A stretch of 64,000 bases of DNA from Caldalkalibacillus salinus. GTDB taxonomy: Bacteria; Bacillota; Bacilli; Caldalkalibacillales; JCM-10596. The translations under genes and the position numbers were made by a program. The stretch is from positions 186,001 to 250,000 of the forward strand of contig NZ_JAERVL010000004.1 in NCBI RefSeq assembly GCF_016745835.1. Reading direction: 5' to 3'. This document shows, in pieces, positions 1-8,407 of this stretch (position 1 is the stretch's first letter; each line of letters begins with the position of its first letter). The notes beneath the pieces are model-generated. The model was not told where the DNA came from. It made no database searches and was given only the letters and a program-made list of their open reading frames with translations.

Positions 1-81
1 GTCTTTGGCCCAACGGCTTGTCGCAGTATCCTATACTGCACAACATGTAAGAACCCTTTTGAAGCCATTAAACCGGTGTAA
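1..81 (+). CDS. paaD: PaaD C-terminus (phenylacetyl-CoA epoxidase subunit), partial
   Basis: The window opens inside an open frame that encodes 26 residues and stops with TAA. The tail reads FGPTACRSILYCTTCKNPFE, with cysteines spaced C-x5-C-x2-C followed by PFE. This matches the cysteine-rich C-terminal end of PaaD, the small DUF59-type protein needed for the PaaABC(D)E ring 1,2-epoxidase that converts phenylacetyl-CoA to the ring epoxide. The fragment is short, so the call rests on this cysteine/PFE signature plus the paa-type genes immediately downstream. The rest of the gene, and probably paaABC, should lie to the left of the window. Confidence 0.8.
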   Translation, partial: VFGPTACRSILYCTTCKNPFEAIKPV

Positions 82-102
82 AGTAAATCTAGTCTGCATT
101 AT

Positions 103-119
103 GAAGGTATTATACCTTC
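103..119. promoter_or_regulatory. Perfect inverted repeat between paaD and the aldehyde dehydrogenase gene
   Basis: GAAGGTA-TTA-TACCTTC is a perfect 7-bp dyad with a 3-nt centre, 21 bp after the paaD stop and about 95 bp before the next start codon. No T-tract follows, so it is not a convincing terminator. It has the size and symmetry of an operator for a TetR-type or similar dimeric repressor, or it could be an RNA processing hairpin. No regulator gene is present in the window to pair with it. Confidence 0.4.
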
Positions 120-213
120 GATTTTCCTTGACTGACTTTTTATAAAAGAATGAATAATGCATCTGCAACAATGAACGAACCCATATAAAATTCTAAAAAA
201 TGGAGGGGTCATC

Positions 214-1713
214 TTGTTACAAGAAACAAACGTACAAGTCCAAGAGAAATACCAAATGCTCATTAACGGAGAGTTTGTTGATAGTTCATCAGGTGAGACG
301 TTTGAAACGTATAACCCAGCGACGGGTGAAGTGATTGCACAAGTAGCCAAAGGTGGAAAAGAAGATGTGGATCGTGCTGTAGAAGCAGCAAGGCAGGCGT
401 TTGATCACGGTAAGTGGAAGACAATGCCGTTTAACAAGCGCGCTAGAATCTTGAACAAAGTCGGTTCCATTATGAGAAGTCGCTTTAATGAACTTGTTGA
501 GCTCGAAGTGCTGAACTCTGGAAAAGCTTTATCTGCAGCGCAAGGGCAAGTGATGCAAGCGATCGAAGACTTTGAGTTCTATGCGGGATCAGTGGTCTCC
601 AACACAGGAGAAACCAAACCTGTACCGCCAGGATTCTTCAACTACACACAGAAGGAACCGGTCGGTGTGTGTGCACAAATTATTCCTTGGAACTACCCTA
701 TGATGATGGCTGCTTGGAAGCTCGCACCAGCGTTAGCGGCTGGATGTACGATCGTATTGAAGCCAGCAAGTTTAACACCTATTACGGCCCTTGTCTTAGC
801 CGATATCTGTCGTGAAGCAGGTGTGCCTGAAGGGGTCTTGAACGTTGTCACAGGACCAGGCTCTACTATCGGGGGTTATCTCGTTGATCATCCCGATGTA
901 AACAAAGTGGCCTTTACAGGTGAAACCTCCACAGGAAAGGATATCATGGCCCGAGCATCTGAAACAATGAAGCGCGTGACATTAGAGCTCGGCGGAAAGT
1001 CAGCCAACGTCGTGTTTAATGACGCTGATATTGATGCAGCGGTTGACGGGTCCTTATTCGGTATCTACTTCAACACAGGACAGTCGTGCGAAGCGAGATC
1101 CAGACTATTCGTACAAGAAGACATGTACGATGCATTCATGGAAAAATTCATGGATAAAATCCAGAAATTAAAACTCGGTAATCCCCTAGCAAAGGATACG
1201 CATGTGGGGTCTATCATTTCCGCACAACAGGTAGACGTTATTGACGGCTATGTTCAGGAAGCGGTCAAAGAAGGCGCCACACTTGCGTACGGAGGGTATA
1301 GCCCAGAATTTGAAGGCTTTGAAAACGGTCACTGGTATATGCCAACAGTCCTGACCAACGTGACAAACGACATGAAGGTCGCTCAAGAAGAAATCTTCGG
1401 TCCTGTTGTTGTCGTGATGCCGTTCAAAGATGAAAAAGAGGTCGTCAAATTAGCGAATGATTCTAAGTACGGATTAGCTGCATCAGTGTGGACAAAGGAC
1501 CACGGCAAAGCGCACCGTGTCAGCAGTCGTTTAGAGGCGGGTGTCATTATGGTCAACTGTCCATTCTCTGCCTTCCCTGGCTTGCCTTTCGGAGGATATA
1601 AAGAATCAGGTTTCGGACGTGAACTAAGTCTAGAGACATTAGATTTATACACTGAGACGAAAAGTGTCCTTTCCTATGTTGGACCTAAGCCGCTCAATCC
1701 ATTTGGCATCTAG
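214..1713 (+). CDS. NAD(P)-dependent aldehyde dehydrogenase of the phenylacetate cluster
   Basis: This 499-residue protein is a typical full-length aldehyde dehydrogenase. It shows the cofactor region IIPWNYPMMMAAWKLAPALA, the catalytic glutamate in LELGGKSANVVF and the catalytic cysteine in FNTGQSCEARSRLFV. The start is TTG at 214, chosen for the GGAGG ribosome binding site about 8 nt upstream. By sequence it resembles betaine-aldehyde/phenylacetaldehyde-type enzymes. Its position directly after paaD suggests it oxidises the ring-cleavage semialdehyde (3-oxo-5,6-dehydrosuberyl-CoA semialdehyde), the job of the aldehyde dehydrogenase half of PaaZ in Escherichia coli. No MaoC-type hydratase domain is attached, so the ring-opening hydrolase would have to be a separate protein. 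The substrate is inferred from context only. Confidence 0.85.
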   Translation: MLQETNVQVQEKYQMLINGEFVDSSSGETFETYNPATGEVIAQVAKGGKEDVDRAVEAARQAFDHGKWKTMPFNKRARILNKVGSIMRSRFNELVELEVLNSGKALSAAQGQVMQAIEDFEFYAGSVVSNTGETKPVPPGFFNYTQKEPVGVCAQIIPWNYPMMMAAWKLAPALAAGCTIVLKPASLTPITALVLADICREAGVPEGVLNVVTGPGSTIGGYLVDHPDVNKVAFTGETSTGKDIMARASETMKRVTLELGGKSANVVFNDADIDAAVDGSLFGIYFNTGQSCEARSRLFVQEDMYDAFMEKFMDKIQKLKLGNPLAKDTHVGSIISAQQVDVIDGYVQEAVKEGATLAYGGYSPEFEGFENGHWYMPTVLTNVTNDMKVAQEEIFGPVVVVMPFKDEKEVVKLANDSKYGLAASVWTKDHGKAHRVSSRLEAGVIMVNCPFSAFPGLPFGGYKESGFGRELSLETLDLYTETKSVLSYVGPKPLNPFGI

Positions 1714-1716
1714 ATG

Positions 1717-1743
1717 CATTGAGGCATAACCATTGAGGTATAA
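1717..1743 (+). repeat. Two 13-bp direct repeats after the aldehyde dehydrogenase gene
   Basis: CATTGAGGCATAA (1717-1729) and CATTGAGGTATAA (1731-1743) differ at one base and are spaced with a 14-bp period in the gap before the thiolase gene. They could be a small tandem duplication or a pair of protein-binding sites. No terminator or clear promoter was found in this gap. Confidence 0.45.
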
Positions 1744-1837
1744 ACATAGCGAAAAGATTAACATATTTCAGCGTTGAGTTATAAAAAATTTTTGCTAGAG
1801 TACCACAACGATATGAGACAGGACGGGGGAAGCGAGT

Positions 1838-3046
1838 ATGTCTAGGGAAGTTGTAATTGTGGATGCAGTGAGAACACCTATCGGACGGTATAAGGGCGCT
1901 TTGAAGAACGTAAGACCGGATGATCTGGGTGCCATTGTCGTTCGTACACTATTATCTCGGAGTCCTGCCCTTGCAGCTGATGACATAGAAGATGTCATTT
2001 TCGGCTGTGCTAATCAGGCAGGTGAAGACAATCGTAACGTAGCAAGAATGTCGTTATTACTCGCGGGTTTACCACAAGAAGTTGGCGGGACGACCGTCAA
2101 CCGCCTGTGTGGTTCTGGACTGGATGCAGTCAATATGGCCGCTAGAGGGATTGCCGCTGGTGAGGGAGACGTCTATATTGCTGGAGGAACGGAGAGCATG
2201 ACGCGTGCCCCGCTTGTGATGGGCAAACCGGACGTTGAATTCCCAAGAGGGAACCGCGAGTTGTTTGACACCACCATCGGGTGGCGTTTTGTCAATCCAC
2301 AGTTAGAGCAAGATTACGGAACATTGTCTATGCCTGAGACTGCTGAGGAGGTGGCAAAACGCTATCGTATTTCCAGAGAAGACCAAGATCAATTCGCTTA
2401 TGAAAGCCAGCAGCGCTATCGACAGGCGTTTGAAGCAGGGAAGTTCCAGGAAGAAATTGTACCTGTGACTTGGAAAGATCGTAAAGGGCGTGACATGACG
2501 GTGAGGGAAGATGAGCATCCGCGTCCAGATACTTCAATAGATAAGCTACGACAGCTAAAAGCACTGTTTAACGAGGGAACGGTAACCGCTGGTAACGCTT
2601 CAGGAGTGAATGATGGCGCCTCTGCGCTTCTCCTGATGAGTGCAGAAAAAGCAAAGGCGTTAGGGCTCAAACCACTGGCCAAGTATGTGACATCAGCTGT
2701 CGCTGGTGTAGAACCCAATATAATGGGGATAGGTCCAGTGCCGGCAACGAAAAAAGCTTTGAGTAGAGCAGGACTTCATACAGCAGATATCGATCTTGTT
2801 GAGCTGAATGAGGCGTTTGCCGCTCAATCTCTGGCTTGTCTAAGAGAACTACAGCTGCCAACAGAGCGGGTGAACGTGAACGGTGGGGCCATCGCCTTAG
2901 GTCACCCCTTAGGTGCGAGCGGTGCACGTATTCTAACGACACTTCTATACGAAATGAAGCGTCGCAAAAGTAAACATGGCCTAGCCACAATGTGTGTGGG
3001 TGTCGGGCAGGGCATCGCAACCGTTGTGCAAAGCCTCGATGAGTGA
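1838..3046 (+). CDS. paaJ: 3-oxoadipyl-CoA / acetyl-CoA acyltransferase (PaaJ/PcaF-type thiolase)
   Basis: This 402-residue thiolase is full length. The nucleophilic cysteine is in [13 protein letters not shown], the C-terminal histidine in [16 protein letters not shown] and the second catalytic cysteine in MCVGVGQG. An internal segment, [20 protein letters not shown], is of the kind seen in 3-oxoadipyl-CoA thiolases of the PaaJ/PcaF group rather than in plain acetoacetyl-CoA thiolases. The predicted role is the final cleavage of 3-oxoadipyl-CoA to acetyl-CoA and succinyl-CoA, and possibly the earlier 3-oxo-5,6-dehydrosuberyl-CoA cleavage. A GGGGGA ribosome binding site precedes the ATG. It starts a run of closely spaced genes reaching to the terminator at 13.1 kb. 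Confidence 0.85.
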   Translation: MSREVVIVDAVRTPIGRYKGALKNVRPDDLGAIVVRTLLSRSPALAADDIEDVIFGCANQAGEDNRNVARMSLLLAGLPQEVGGTTVNRLCGSGLDAVNMAARGIAAGEGDVYIAGGTESMTRAPLVMGKPDVEFPRGNRELFDTTIGWRFVNPQLEQDYGTLSMPETAEEVAKRYRISREDQDQFAYESQQRYRQAFEAGKFQEEIVPVTWKDRKGRDMTVREDEHPRPDTSIDKLRQLKALFNEGTVTAGNASGVNDGASALLLMSAEKAKALGLKPLAKYVTSAVAGVEPNIMGIGPVPATKKALSRAGLHTADIDLVELNEAFAAQSLACLRELQLPTERVNVNGGAIALGHPLGASGARILTTLLYEMKRRKSKHGLATMCVGVGQGIATVVQSLDE

Positions 3047-3088
3047 GTGTCGTGAAAATATAGGTCTTATGAAGAAGAGGAGGGGAAC

Positions 3089-3859
3089 ATGAAACACCTT
3101 CAATTTTCTAAAGAAGATTATATAGGTACTATTACCTTGCAACGCCCAGATGTAATGAACGCTTTAAATTACGAAACGCTTCAAGAGTTGAGTGACTTAG
3201 TGGAACAGATTCACCATGACCGGGATATTCGAGTCGTGGTGATCCGTGGGGAAGGTAAAGCATTTTGTGTCGGTGCCGATTTGAAAGAACGGATGAAACT
3301 AACCGAACAAGAGGTACGCCGCAATGTGCATAAGATTAGTCGCGTCTTTGAACAGATTGAGAACCTACCACAGCCTACCATTGCTGCCATGCACGGTTAC
3401 GCGTTTGGGGGAGGATTTGAACTCGCGCTCGCTTGTGATCTCAGGTATGCACAGGACACAACGAAAATGGGTCTAACGGAGGTTAGCCTAGGGATTATTC
3501 CGGGTGCAGGTGGGACCGTCCGTCTCACGCAATTAGTAGGAAAAGCCAAAGCGAAGGAACTCATTTTAATGGCGCAACGTTTTGACGCTAAAGAAGGTGA
3601 AGCGTTAGGGATCATTCAAGCTACAACGAATGAAGACGTCCACGATTTTGCCGTAAAGCAAGCCCAGAAAATGACAAAGCTCGCACCATTAGCCGTTGTG
3701 CAAGCGAAGTATGCCATCAACCGGGCGTTTGATACAGACACTAGAACGGGGGCAGACGTGGAGGCCAAGGCTTATGAAGTCCTCATCCCTACTGAAGATC
3801 GTATAGAAGCGTTACGCGCCTTTCAGGAGAAGCGTGCGCCTCATTTTAAAGGTCAATAA
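3089..3859 (+). CDS. paaF: Enoyl-CoA hydratase, crotonase family (PaaF-like)
   Basis: A 256-residue crotonase-fold protein with both catalytic glutamates of true hydratases: one in GGGFELALACD and one in GLTEVSLGIIPGAGGT. The oxyanion-hole segment KAFCVGADLKER is also present. A GAGGAGGGG ribosome binding site precedes the ATG. In the phenylacetate pathway such an enzyme hydrates 2,3-dehydroadipyl-CoA (PaaF). The cluster holds a second canonical hydratase at 4271-5044, so which of the two is PaaF and which acts on another intermediate (for example in ring opening) cannot be settled from sequence. Confidence 0.8.
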   Translation: MKHLQFSKEDYIGTITLQRPDVMNALNYETLQELSDLVEQIHHDRDIRVVVIRGEGKAFCVGADLKERMKLTEQEVRRNVHKISRVFEQIENLPQPTIAAMHGYAFGGGFELALACDLRYAQDTTKMGLTEVSLGIIPGAGGTVRLTQLVGKAKAKELILMAQRFDAKEGEALGIIQATTNEDVHDFAVKQAQKMTKLAPLAVVQAKYAINRAFDTDTRTGADVEAKAYEVLIPTEDRIEALRAFQEKRAPHFKGQ

Positions 3860-3945
3860 TCTGACAAAAACCTGAACATAAAGTCAAAAAATGTCGATAC
3901 CCTTAGTAAGGGGATTTATTGGAAAAAAGAGGAGGAATGTCTCGC

Positions 3946-4251
3946 ATGGTAAAGTTATTAGCGCTTTACAAACAGCCGGAAAATAAGGAAAGCTTTAATG
4001 ATCATTACTACAACGTGCACACACCATTGGCTAAAAAAATGCCGGGTCTAGAAAAGGTAGAGGTCACAGAGATTTTTGGTGCCCCCACGGGAGAAAGCGA
4101 TTATCATCTATTAGCTGAACTTTATTTTAAGGATAAAGAGACGTTAATGAGTTCTATGAATTCACCAGAAGGTAAAGCGGCAGCAAAAGACCTCATGGGA
4201 TTTGCTGGTCCATTAGTCACCATGATGTTTGGTAAGGTTGTTGAGAATTAA
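3946..4251 (+). CDS. EthD family protein of the phenylacetate cluster
   Basis: A small 101-residue protein starting MVKLLALYKQPENKESFNDH, with HTPLAKKMPGLEKVEV downstream: the ferredoxin-like (dimeric alpha/beta barrel) pattern of the EthD family. The start is set at ATG 3946 because the AGGAGG at 3930-3935 gives a 10-nt spacing, whereas the in-frame ATG at 3937 is too close. EthD proteins sit in oxidative degradation clusters (the founding member is needed for ethyl tert-butyl ether use), and their biochemical role is poorly defined. Related folds include small isomerases and decyclising enzymes. Being located between two crotonase genes suggests an accessory role in aromatic catabolism. Confidence 0.75.
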   Translation: MVKLLALYKQPENKESFNDHYYNVHTPLAKKMPGLEKVEVTEIFGAPTGESDYHLLAELYFKDKETLMSSMNSPEGKAAAKDLMGFAGPLVTMMFGKVVEN

Positions 4252-4270
4252 ATAAGGGAGATGCTTGCTC

Positions 4271-5044
4271 ATGAGTGACGCACTGCTGTTAGAAAGAACG
4301 GAAGGGCCGGTTGCCATATTACAACTCAATCGGCCCCAGGTCATGAATGCACTTAATCTCGCCATCATCGATGAACTGGTTGAGAAACTCAAACAGCTTC
4401 AAGATCGGGAGGACGTGCGCTGTGTCGTCCTTACAGGTCATGAAAAAGCGTTTGCTGCTGGTGGGGATATTGAAGAGATGGCGGACATTCCTTTGGCAGA
4501 GATAAAGCAAAAAAATCAGTTTTTGCCTTGGGACCAAATCCCCCGCTTTAACAAACCTCTCATCGCCGCCGTTCAAGGGTATGCCCTAGGAGGTGGGTGC
4601 GAGTTGGCGATGGCCTGTGACATGATTGTGGCTTCGGATCAAGCTCAATTCGGCCAACCGGAAATTACCTTGGGTATTATGCCTGGCGCAGGTGGGACAC
4701 AACGTCTTACCAAAGCATTGGGAAAAGCACGAGCTATTGAATTACTGCTAACAGGTAAGAATCTTTCAGCTGCTGAAGCGTATGAAAGAGGGCTGGTGAC
4801 TAAAATCGTGCCCCATGAGCTTGTCCTTAATGAGGCTATTAAACTTGCAAGACAAATAGCTAACCAACCGCCCGTTGCAGTAACGTTGATTAAGGAATCT
4901 ATTTATAAAGCGCTAGATACCCCTACTCAAACAGGGATGGATTTTGAAAGAAACGCTTTCTATATGTGCTTTGGCACCGAAGATCGTTTGGAAGGGATGC
5001 AAGCTTTTAAAGAAAAAAGACAACCGCGCTTTAAAGGAAGGTAG
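4271..5044 (+). CDS. Enoyl-CoA hydratase, crotonase family (second copy)
   Basis: This 257-residue crotonase carries both hydratase glutamates (GGGCELAMACD and GQPEITLGIMPGAGGTQRL) and is the more canonical short-chain hydratase of the two in the cluster. ATG 4271 is chosen because GGGAG at 4256-4260 lies about 10 nt upstream. The in-frame TTG at 4265 would be only 4 nt away. It may hydrate 2,3-dehydroadipyl-CoA, or it may provide the oxepin-CoA hydrolase activity that the stand-alone aldehyde dehydrogenase lacks. The latter is inference. The downstream paaG begins 8 nt after its stop, so the two are almost certainly co-translated. Confidence 0.8.
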   Translation: MSDALLLERTEGPVAILQLNRPQVMNALNLAIIDELVEKLKQLQDREDVRCVVLTGHEKAFAAGGDIEEMADIPLAEIKQKNQFLPWDQIPRFNKPLIAAVQGYALGGGCELAMACDMIVASDQAQFGQPEITLGIMPGAGGTQRLTKALGKARAIELLLTGKNLSAAEAYERGLVTKIVPHELVLNEAIKLARQIANQPPVAVTLIKESIYKALDTPTQTGMDFERNAFYMCFGTEDRLEGMQAFKEKRQPRFKGR

Positions 5045-5052
5045 GGTGTGCC

Positions 5053-5832
5053 ATGTTTGAAACGATTAAATTAGACATGCAGGATCATGTTGCTATTTTA
5101 ACTTTAAACCGACCTGATAAGCTAAACGCCTTCACTGAGCAAATGAATACAGAAGTGGTAAAGGCTTGCAAACAAGTAACCAAAAATCCGGATGCACGAG
5201 CCCTATTGATCACGGGCGAAGGTCGTGCGTTTTGTTCTGGAGAAGACCTGGCCAGTGTGAGTGACCCTGAGGCGATCAACCATGGGGCGTTTCTACGTCA
5301 ACGCTACAACCCTATGATACAGGCCATTAGTCGATTAGAGATTCCGGTTGTAGCTGCTGTGAACGGAGCAGCGGCTGGAGCAGGATGTAGTCTAGCCTTG
5401 GCTTGTGATTTTAGAATTGCCTCTACCAAAGCAAGTTTTATAGAAGCCTTTATTCATATTGGATTGGTTCCAGACTCAGGTAGTTGTTACTTTCTACCAC
5501 GCATTGTCGGATGGGCTAAGGCGCTAGAGCTAGCCATTCTTGGAGAAAAGATTAAGGCTGAAAAAGCACATGATCTCGGTTTAGTTACTCAGGTAACCGA
5601 ACCGGCGCAGTTAATGGAGAATGCTATTGCGTTTGCAACGAAACTATCGCTCATGCCTACAAAGGCCATCGGGTTGATCAAACGGACAATGGCTCAAGGA
5701 TTGCAACAAGATTTAGATAGCACATTAGAGCTTGAAGCCTATGCCCAGGAAATAGCAGGAAAAACGCAGGACCATCAAGAAGGCGTCGCAGCTTTTATGG
5801 AGAAAAGAACACCACGTTTTGAAGGGAAGTAA
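5053..5832 (+). CDS. paaG: 2-(1,2-epoxy)-phenylacetyl-CoA isomerase (PaaG-like)
   Basis: A 259-residue crotonase-fold protein that departs from the two hydratases next to it. The first catalytic glutamate is replaced (GAGCSLALACD), and the second site reads IGLVPDSGSCYFLPRIVG with an acidic residue in PDSG. That arrangement is typical of the isomerase branch of the family to which PaaG belongs. PaaG turns the ring epoxide of phenylacetyl-CoA into the seven-membered oxepin-CoA and also shifts the double bond later in the pathway. It fits the step after the PaaD-containing epoxidase. The start is ATG 5053. Confidence 0.82.
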   Translation: MFETIKLDMQDHVAILTLNRPDKLNAFTEQMNTEVVKACKQVTKNPDARALLITGEGRAFCSGEDLASVSDPEAINHGAFLRQRYNPMIQAISRLEIPVVAAVNGAAAGAGCSLALACDFRIASTKASFIEAFIHIGLVPDSGSCYFLPRIVGWAKALELAILGEKIKAEKAHDLGLVTQVTEPAQLMENAIAFATKLSLMPTKAIGLIKRTMAQGLQQDLDSTLELEAYAQEIAGKTQDHQEGVAAFMEKRTPRFEGK

Positions 5833-5836
5833 TCGT

Positions 5837-6697
5837 ATGTCTAGATTTGAACAAGGCATCATCGTTATTGGTGGGGGTACGATGGGAAGGGGAATTGCCC
5901 AGTTCTTCCTTCAATCTGCCTACCCTGTTACGCTCGTGGATCTAAACAAAGACATTCTCGTGCAAGCGGAGGAAGATATAACCAAACGTTTAAATCGCTT
6001 GGAGGAGAAAGGAAGACTTGAGCAGGGGCAGGCCGAACAACTGTTACAGCACTTACGCTGTTCAACTGAAGTAGAAGGCCATCACGGGTGTTTAATTATT
6101 GAAGCAATTGTGGAAGACATGGCCGTGAAACAAAAATTGTTTAAACAGCTAAGTGCTGCCTACCCTGAGGATACTTGCTTCGCCTCCAATACGTCATCAC
6201 TATCCATTACAGAGCTGGGCAGCGTAGTCAGGCAACCTGAGCGAGTCCTCGGCATGCATTTCTTTAACCCGGCACCCCTGATGCCACTTGTCGAGGTTAT
6301 AAAAGGGTTAGACACGTCTGAACCGCTAGTAACAGAGATCGTTGATTTGCTTAAAGCGCTCGGTAAAAGTCCAGTTGTCGTCGAAGACACGCCAGGGTTT
6401 ATCGTCAACAGAGTGGCCCGTCCTTTTTATAATGAGGGATTAAAAATAGTCTCTGAGAAGACGGCGAACATTGACCAAATGGACCGTATCATGAAAGCAG
6501 CCGGTTTTAAAATGGGACCTTTTGAACTACAAGACCTTATCGGTATCGATATTAACTTTGCCACAACGTCATCATTGTACAGGGCCTATCATCAAGAGCC
6601 TCGCTTTCGTCCGAGTCCATTACAAGAGATGATGGTCAAAAGCAAACGTTTAGGTCGGAAGACGGGAAAGGGGTTTTACAACTATGAAACCGAATAA
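5837..6697 (+). CDS. paaH: 3-hydroxyacyl-CoA dehydrogenase (PaaH-like)
   Basis: A 286-residue protein with an N-terminal NAD-binding fold (IIVIGGGTMGRGIAQFFLQS), the catalytic histidine motif GMHFFNPAPLMPLVEVI and the C-terminal dimerisation domain ending RKTGKGFYNYE. ATG 5837 is used because GAAGGGA, inside the end of paaG, lies 9 nt upstream. The predicted reaction is oxidation of 3-hydroxyadipyl-CoA to 3-oxoadipyl-CoA with NAD+. The length is that of single-unit 3-hydroxybutyryl-CoA dehydrogenases, not of the longer E. coli PaaH. The gene overlaps the next by 14 nt, consistent with coupled translation of two related subunits. Confidence 0.85.
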   Translation: MSRFEQGIIVIGGGTMGRGIAQFFLQSAYPVTLVDLNKDILVQAEEDITKRLNRLEEKGRLEQGQAEQLLQHLRCSTEVEGHHGCLIIEAIVEDMAVKQKLFKQLSAAYPEDTCFASNTSSLSITELGSVVRQPERVLGMHFFNPAPLMPLVEVIKGLDTSEPLVTEIVDLLKALGKSPVVVEDTPGFIVNRVARPFYNEGLKIVSEKTANIDQMDRIMKAAGFKMGPFELQDLIGIDINFATTSSLYRAYHQEPRFRPSPLQEMMVKSKRLGRKTGKGFYNYETE

Positions 6698-7442
6698 CAT
6701 CCTCATCCTAGGTACCGCTCCCATCAATGCCTATGTGGCCCAATGGTGTCAAACTCACCAAGTCCAGTGTCAACATACTACGATTGATACAGACACCCTT
6801 CCTGCAGATGACACGGCATTTAAGGATGCGATAGAGTCAGCCGATGTGATCTTTGATACGATAACCGGTCCTATTGATATAAAGAAAAGATGGACACAGG
6901 CGATCGATCAACTGTCTCGTCCGGATGCGATTATTTTGACGTCGTTCCTGCACCATACCGTAACGGAAATCAGTAGTTGGTGCCAAGACCCCTCCCGTTT
7001 GATCGGGTTTCAACCTTTACATTTTGATTCGATGCCAGTATTAGAAATCGCACCAGGTCTGCGTACCGCACAAGATCACCTAGATACCATGCTGACTTTT
7101 TTCGAACAGCATCAAAAACAGGTTGAGATCATTCAAGATCAAGTGGGCGGCGTATTTCCTCGAACCCTTTCGTTAATTGCCAACGAAGCCATATACACCT
7201 TGAGTGAGCAAGTGGCCACAAAGGAAGATATCGATACAGCGATGAAAAAAGGGACGAATTATCCTTTAGGTCCTCTAGAGTGGGTGGATAAAATCGGGCT
7301 AGATCATGTTTTATGTATCCTCGATGGCTTGTATCGAGAATGTGGAGACGACCGTTACCGCCCTGCTCCCCTACTAAAGCAGATGGTTCGTGCCGGTTAC
7401 GTAGGTGAAGTCAGTGGAAAAGGATTCTACGATTATGCGTAA
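6684..7442 (+). CDS. Degenerate 3-hydroxyacyl-CoA dehydrogenase homologue
   Basis: This 252-residue protein has a recognisable 3-hydroxyacyl-CoA dehydrogenase C-terminal domain (KKGTNYPLGPLEWVDKIGLD and the end [12 protein letters not shown]). Its N-terminal half is eroded: the glycine motif is ILGTAPINAY instead of GxGxxG, and the position of the catalytic H-x-F-N-P motif reads GFQPLHFDSMPVLEI. It overlaps the intact dehydrogenase gene by 14 nt. E. coli PaaH carries a duplicated C-terminal domain in one chain, so this protein may supply the second domain as a separate subunit. It is probably not an active dehydrogenase on its own. It is not obviously a pseudogene, since the frame is intact and embedded in the operon. 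Confidence 0.7.
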   Translation: MKPNNILILGTAPINAYVAQWCQTHQVQCQHTTIDTDTLPADDTAFKDAIESADVIFDTITGPIDIKKRWTQAIDQLSRPDAIILTSFLHHTVTEISSWCQDPSRLIGFQPLHFDSMPVLEIAPGLRTAQDHLDTMLTFFEQHQKQVEIIQDQVGGVFPRTLSLIANEAIYTLSEQVATKEDIDTAMKKGTNYPLGPLEWVDKIGLDHVLCILDGLYRECGDDRYRPAPLLKQMVRAGYVGEVSGKGFYDYA

Positions 7443-8403
7443 CCTTCTGTGCAAACAGTTAGATATTCAATACCCTATCATCCAAGGGGGGATGGGGAAC
7501 ATTAGTCCCGTCTCGTTATGTATCGCTGTCTCCCAAGCGGGAGGGCTTGGACAAATCGGTGTGGGTACCTCTTCTCTAGAAGTAGTCGAAGATAAACTCA
7601 GCAAAGTAAAAGAAGCGGTATCCGAGCGGCCGTTTGGGGTCAATATACCCATCAGTGTACATCCTGACGTGAGTGGTGTCATTGAACTGGTTAAACAATA
7701 TAACGCCCCCGTCGTCTCTCTGTCAGCCGGTAACCCAAAACCATGGATACCTTCTTTGAAAGAGCAGGGCGTCAAAGTATTAGTGGTGGTGTCAACCGTA
7801 TCTCAAGCGAGAAAGGCGGCACAGGCTGGAGCGGACATCATTGTGGCAGAAGGATTTGAAGCAGCGGGGAAAAACTCGCCAAAAGAGCTCACAACGATGA
7901 CCCTTATTCCCCAGGTTGTAAGTGCAGTTGAGGTCCCCGTTATTGCTGCTGGTGGCATTGGTGACGGCAAAGGATTACTGGCAGCCCTCTCTCTAGGCGC
8001 ATCTGGTGTGCAGCTAGGGACGAGGTTAGTAGCCACACAAGAAGCACAGGTTCATCAAGCCTATCAACAAGCGATGGTAAAGGCAAATGACGAAGACACT
8101 CTAGTTTTAGGACGATCTTATGGATTTGTGACAAGGGTACTCAACGTCCCTTACACGAGCGCCCTATATCAACAAGAACGTACAGGTCTATCAAAGGAAG
8201 AGTGGTTAGAGTATTTAAACGAAGATCGCCATCATCGAGGGGCCATATTAGGTCACTTAGATCAAGGTCATGTCAATGCAGGACAAATCGTGGGAGAAAT
8301 ACATGATGTACCAACCGTAGCAGAACTATTTGAAAGAATGATGCGTGAAGCAAAACAACAGCATCATCAGCTTCATGCCTTCTTAAACAAAGAGGAGGAG
8401 TAA
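7435..8403 (+). CDS. Nitronate monooxygenase / FabK-like FMN enzyme
   Basis: A 322-residue TIM-barrel flavoprotein of the nitronate monooxygenase (2-nitropropane dioxygenase) family, with [16 protein letters not shown] at the N-terminus and the FMN-phosphate site [22 protein letters not shown] 7435 is used. It overlaps the preceding stop by 8 nt and has AAAGGA upstream. Family members oxidise nitronates or act as FMN enoyl reductases (FabK). What it does in a phenylacetate operon is not evident. One possibility is detoxification of a reactive side product, another is reduction of an unsaturated CoA ester. The next gene starts only 4 nt after its stop, so it is part of the same operon. Confidence 0.75.
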   Translation: MRNLLCKQLDIQYPIIQGGMGNISPVSLCIAVSQAGGLGQIGVGTSSLEVVEDKLSKVKEAVSERPFGVNIPISVHPDVSGVIELVKQYNAPVVSLSAGNPKPWIPSLKEQGVKVLVVVSTVSQARKAAQAGADIIVAEGFEAAGKNSPKELTTMTLIPQVVSAVEVPVIAAGGIGDGKGLLAALSLGASGVQLGTRLVATQEAQVHQAYQQAMVKANDEDTLVLGRSYGFVTRVLNVPYTSALYQQERTGLSKEEWLEYLNEDRHHRGAILGHLDQGHVNAGQIVGEIHDVPTVAELFERMMREAKQQHHQLHAFLNKEEE

Positions 8404-8407
8404 AAAC

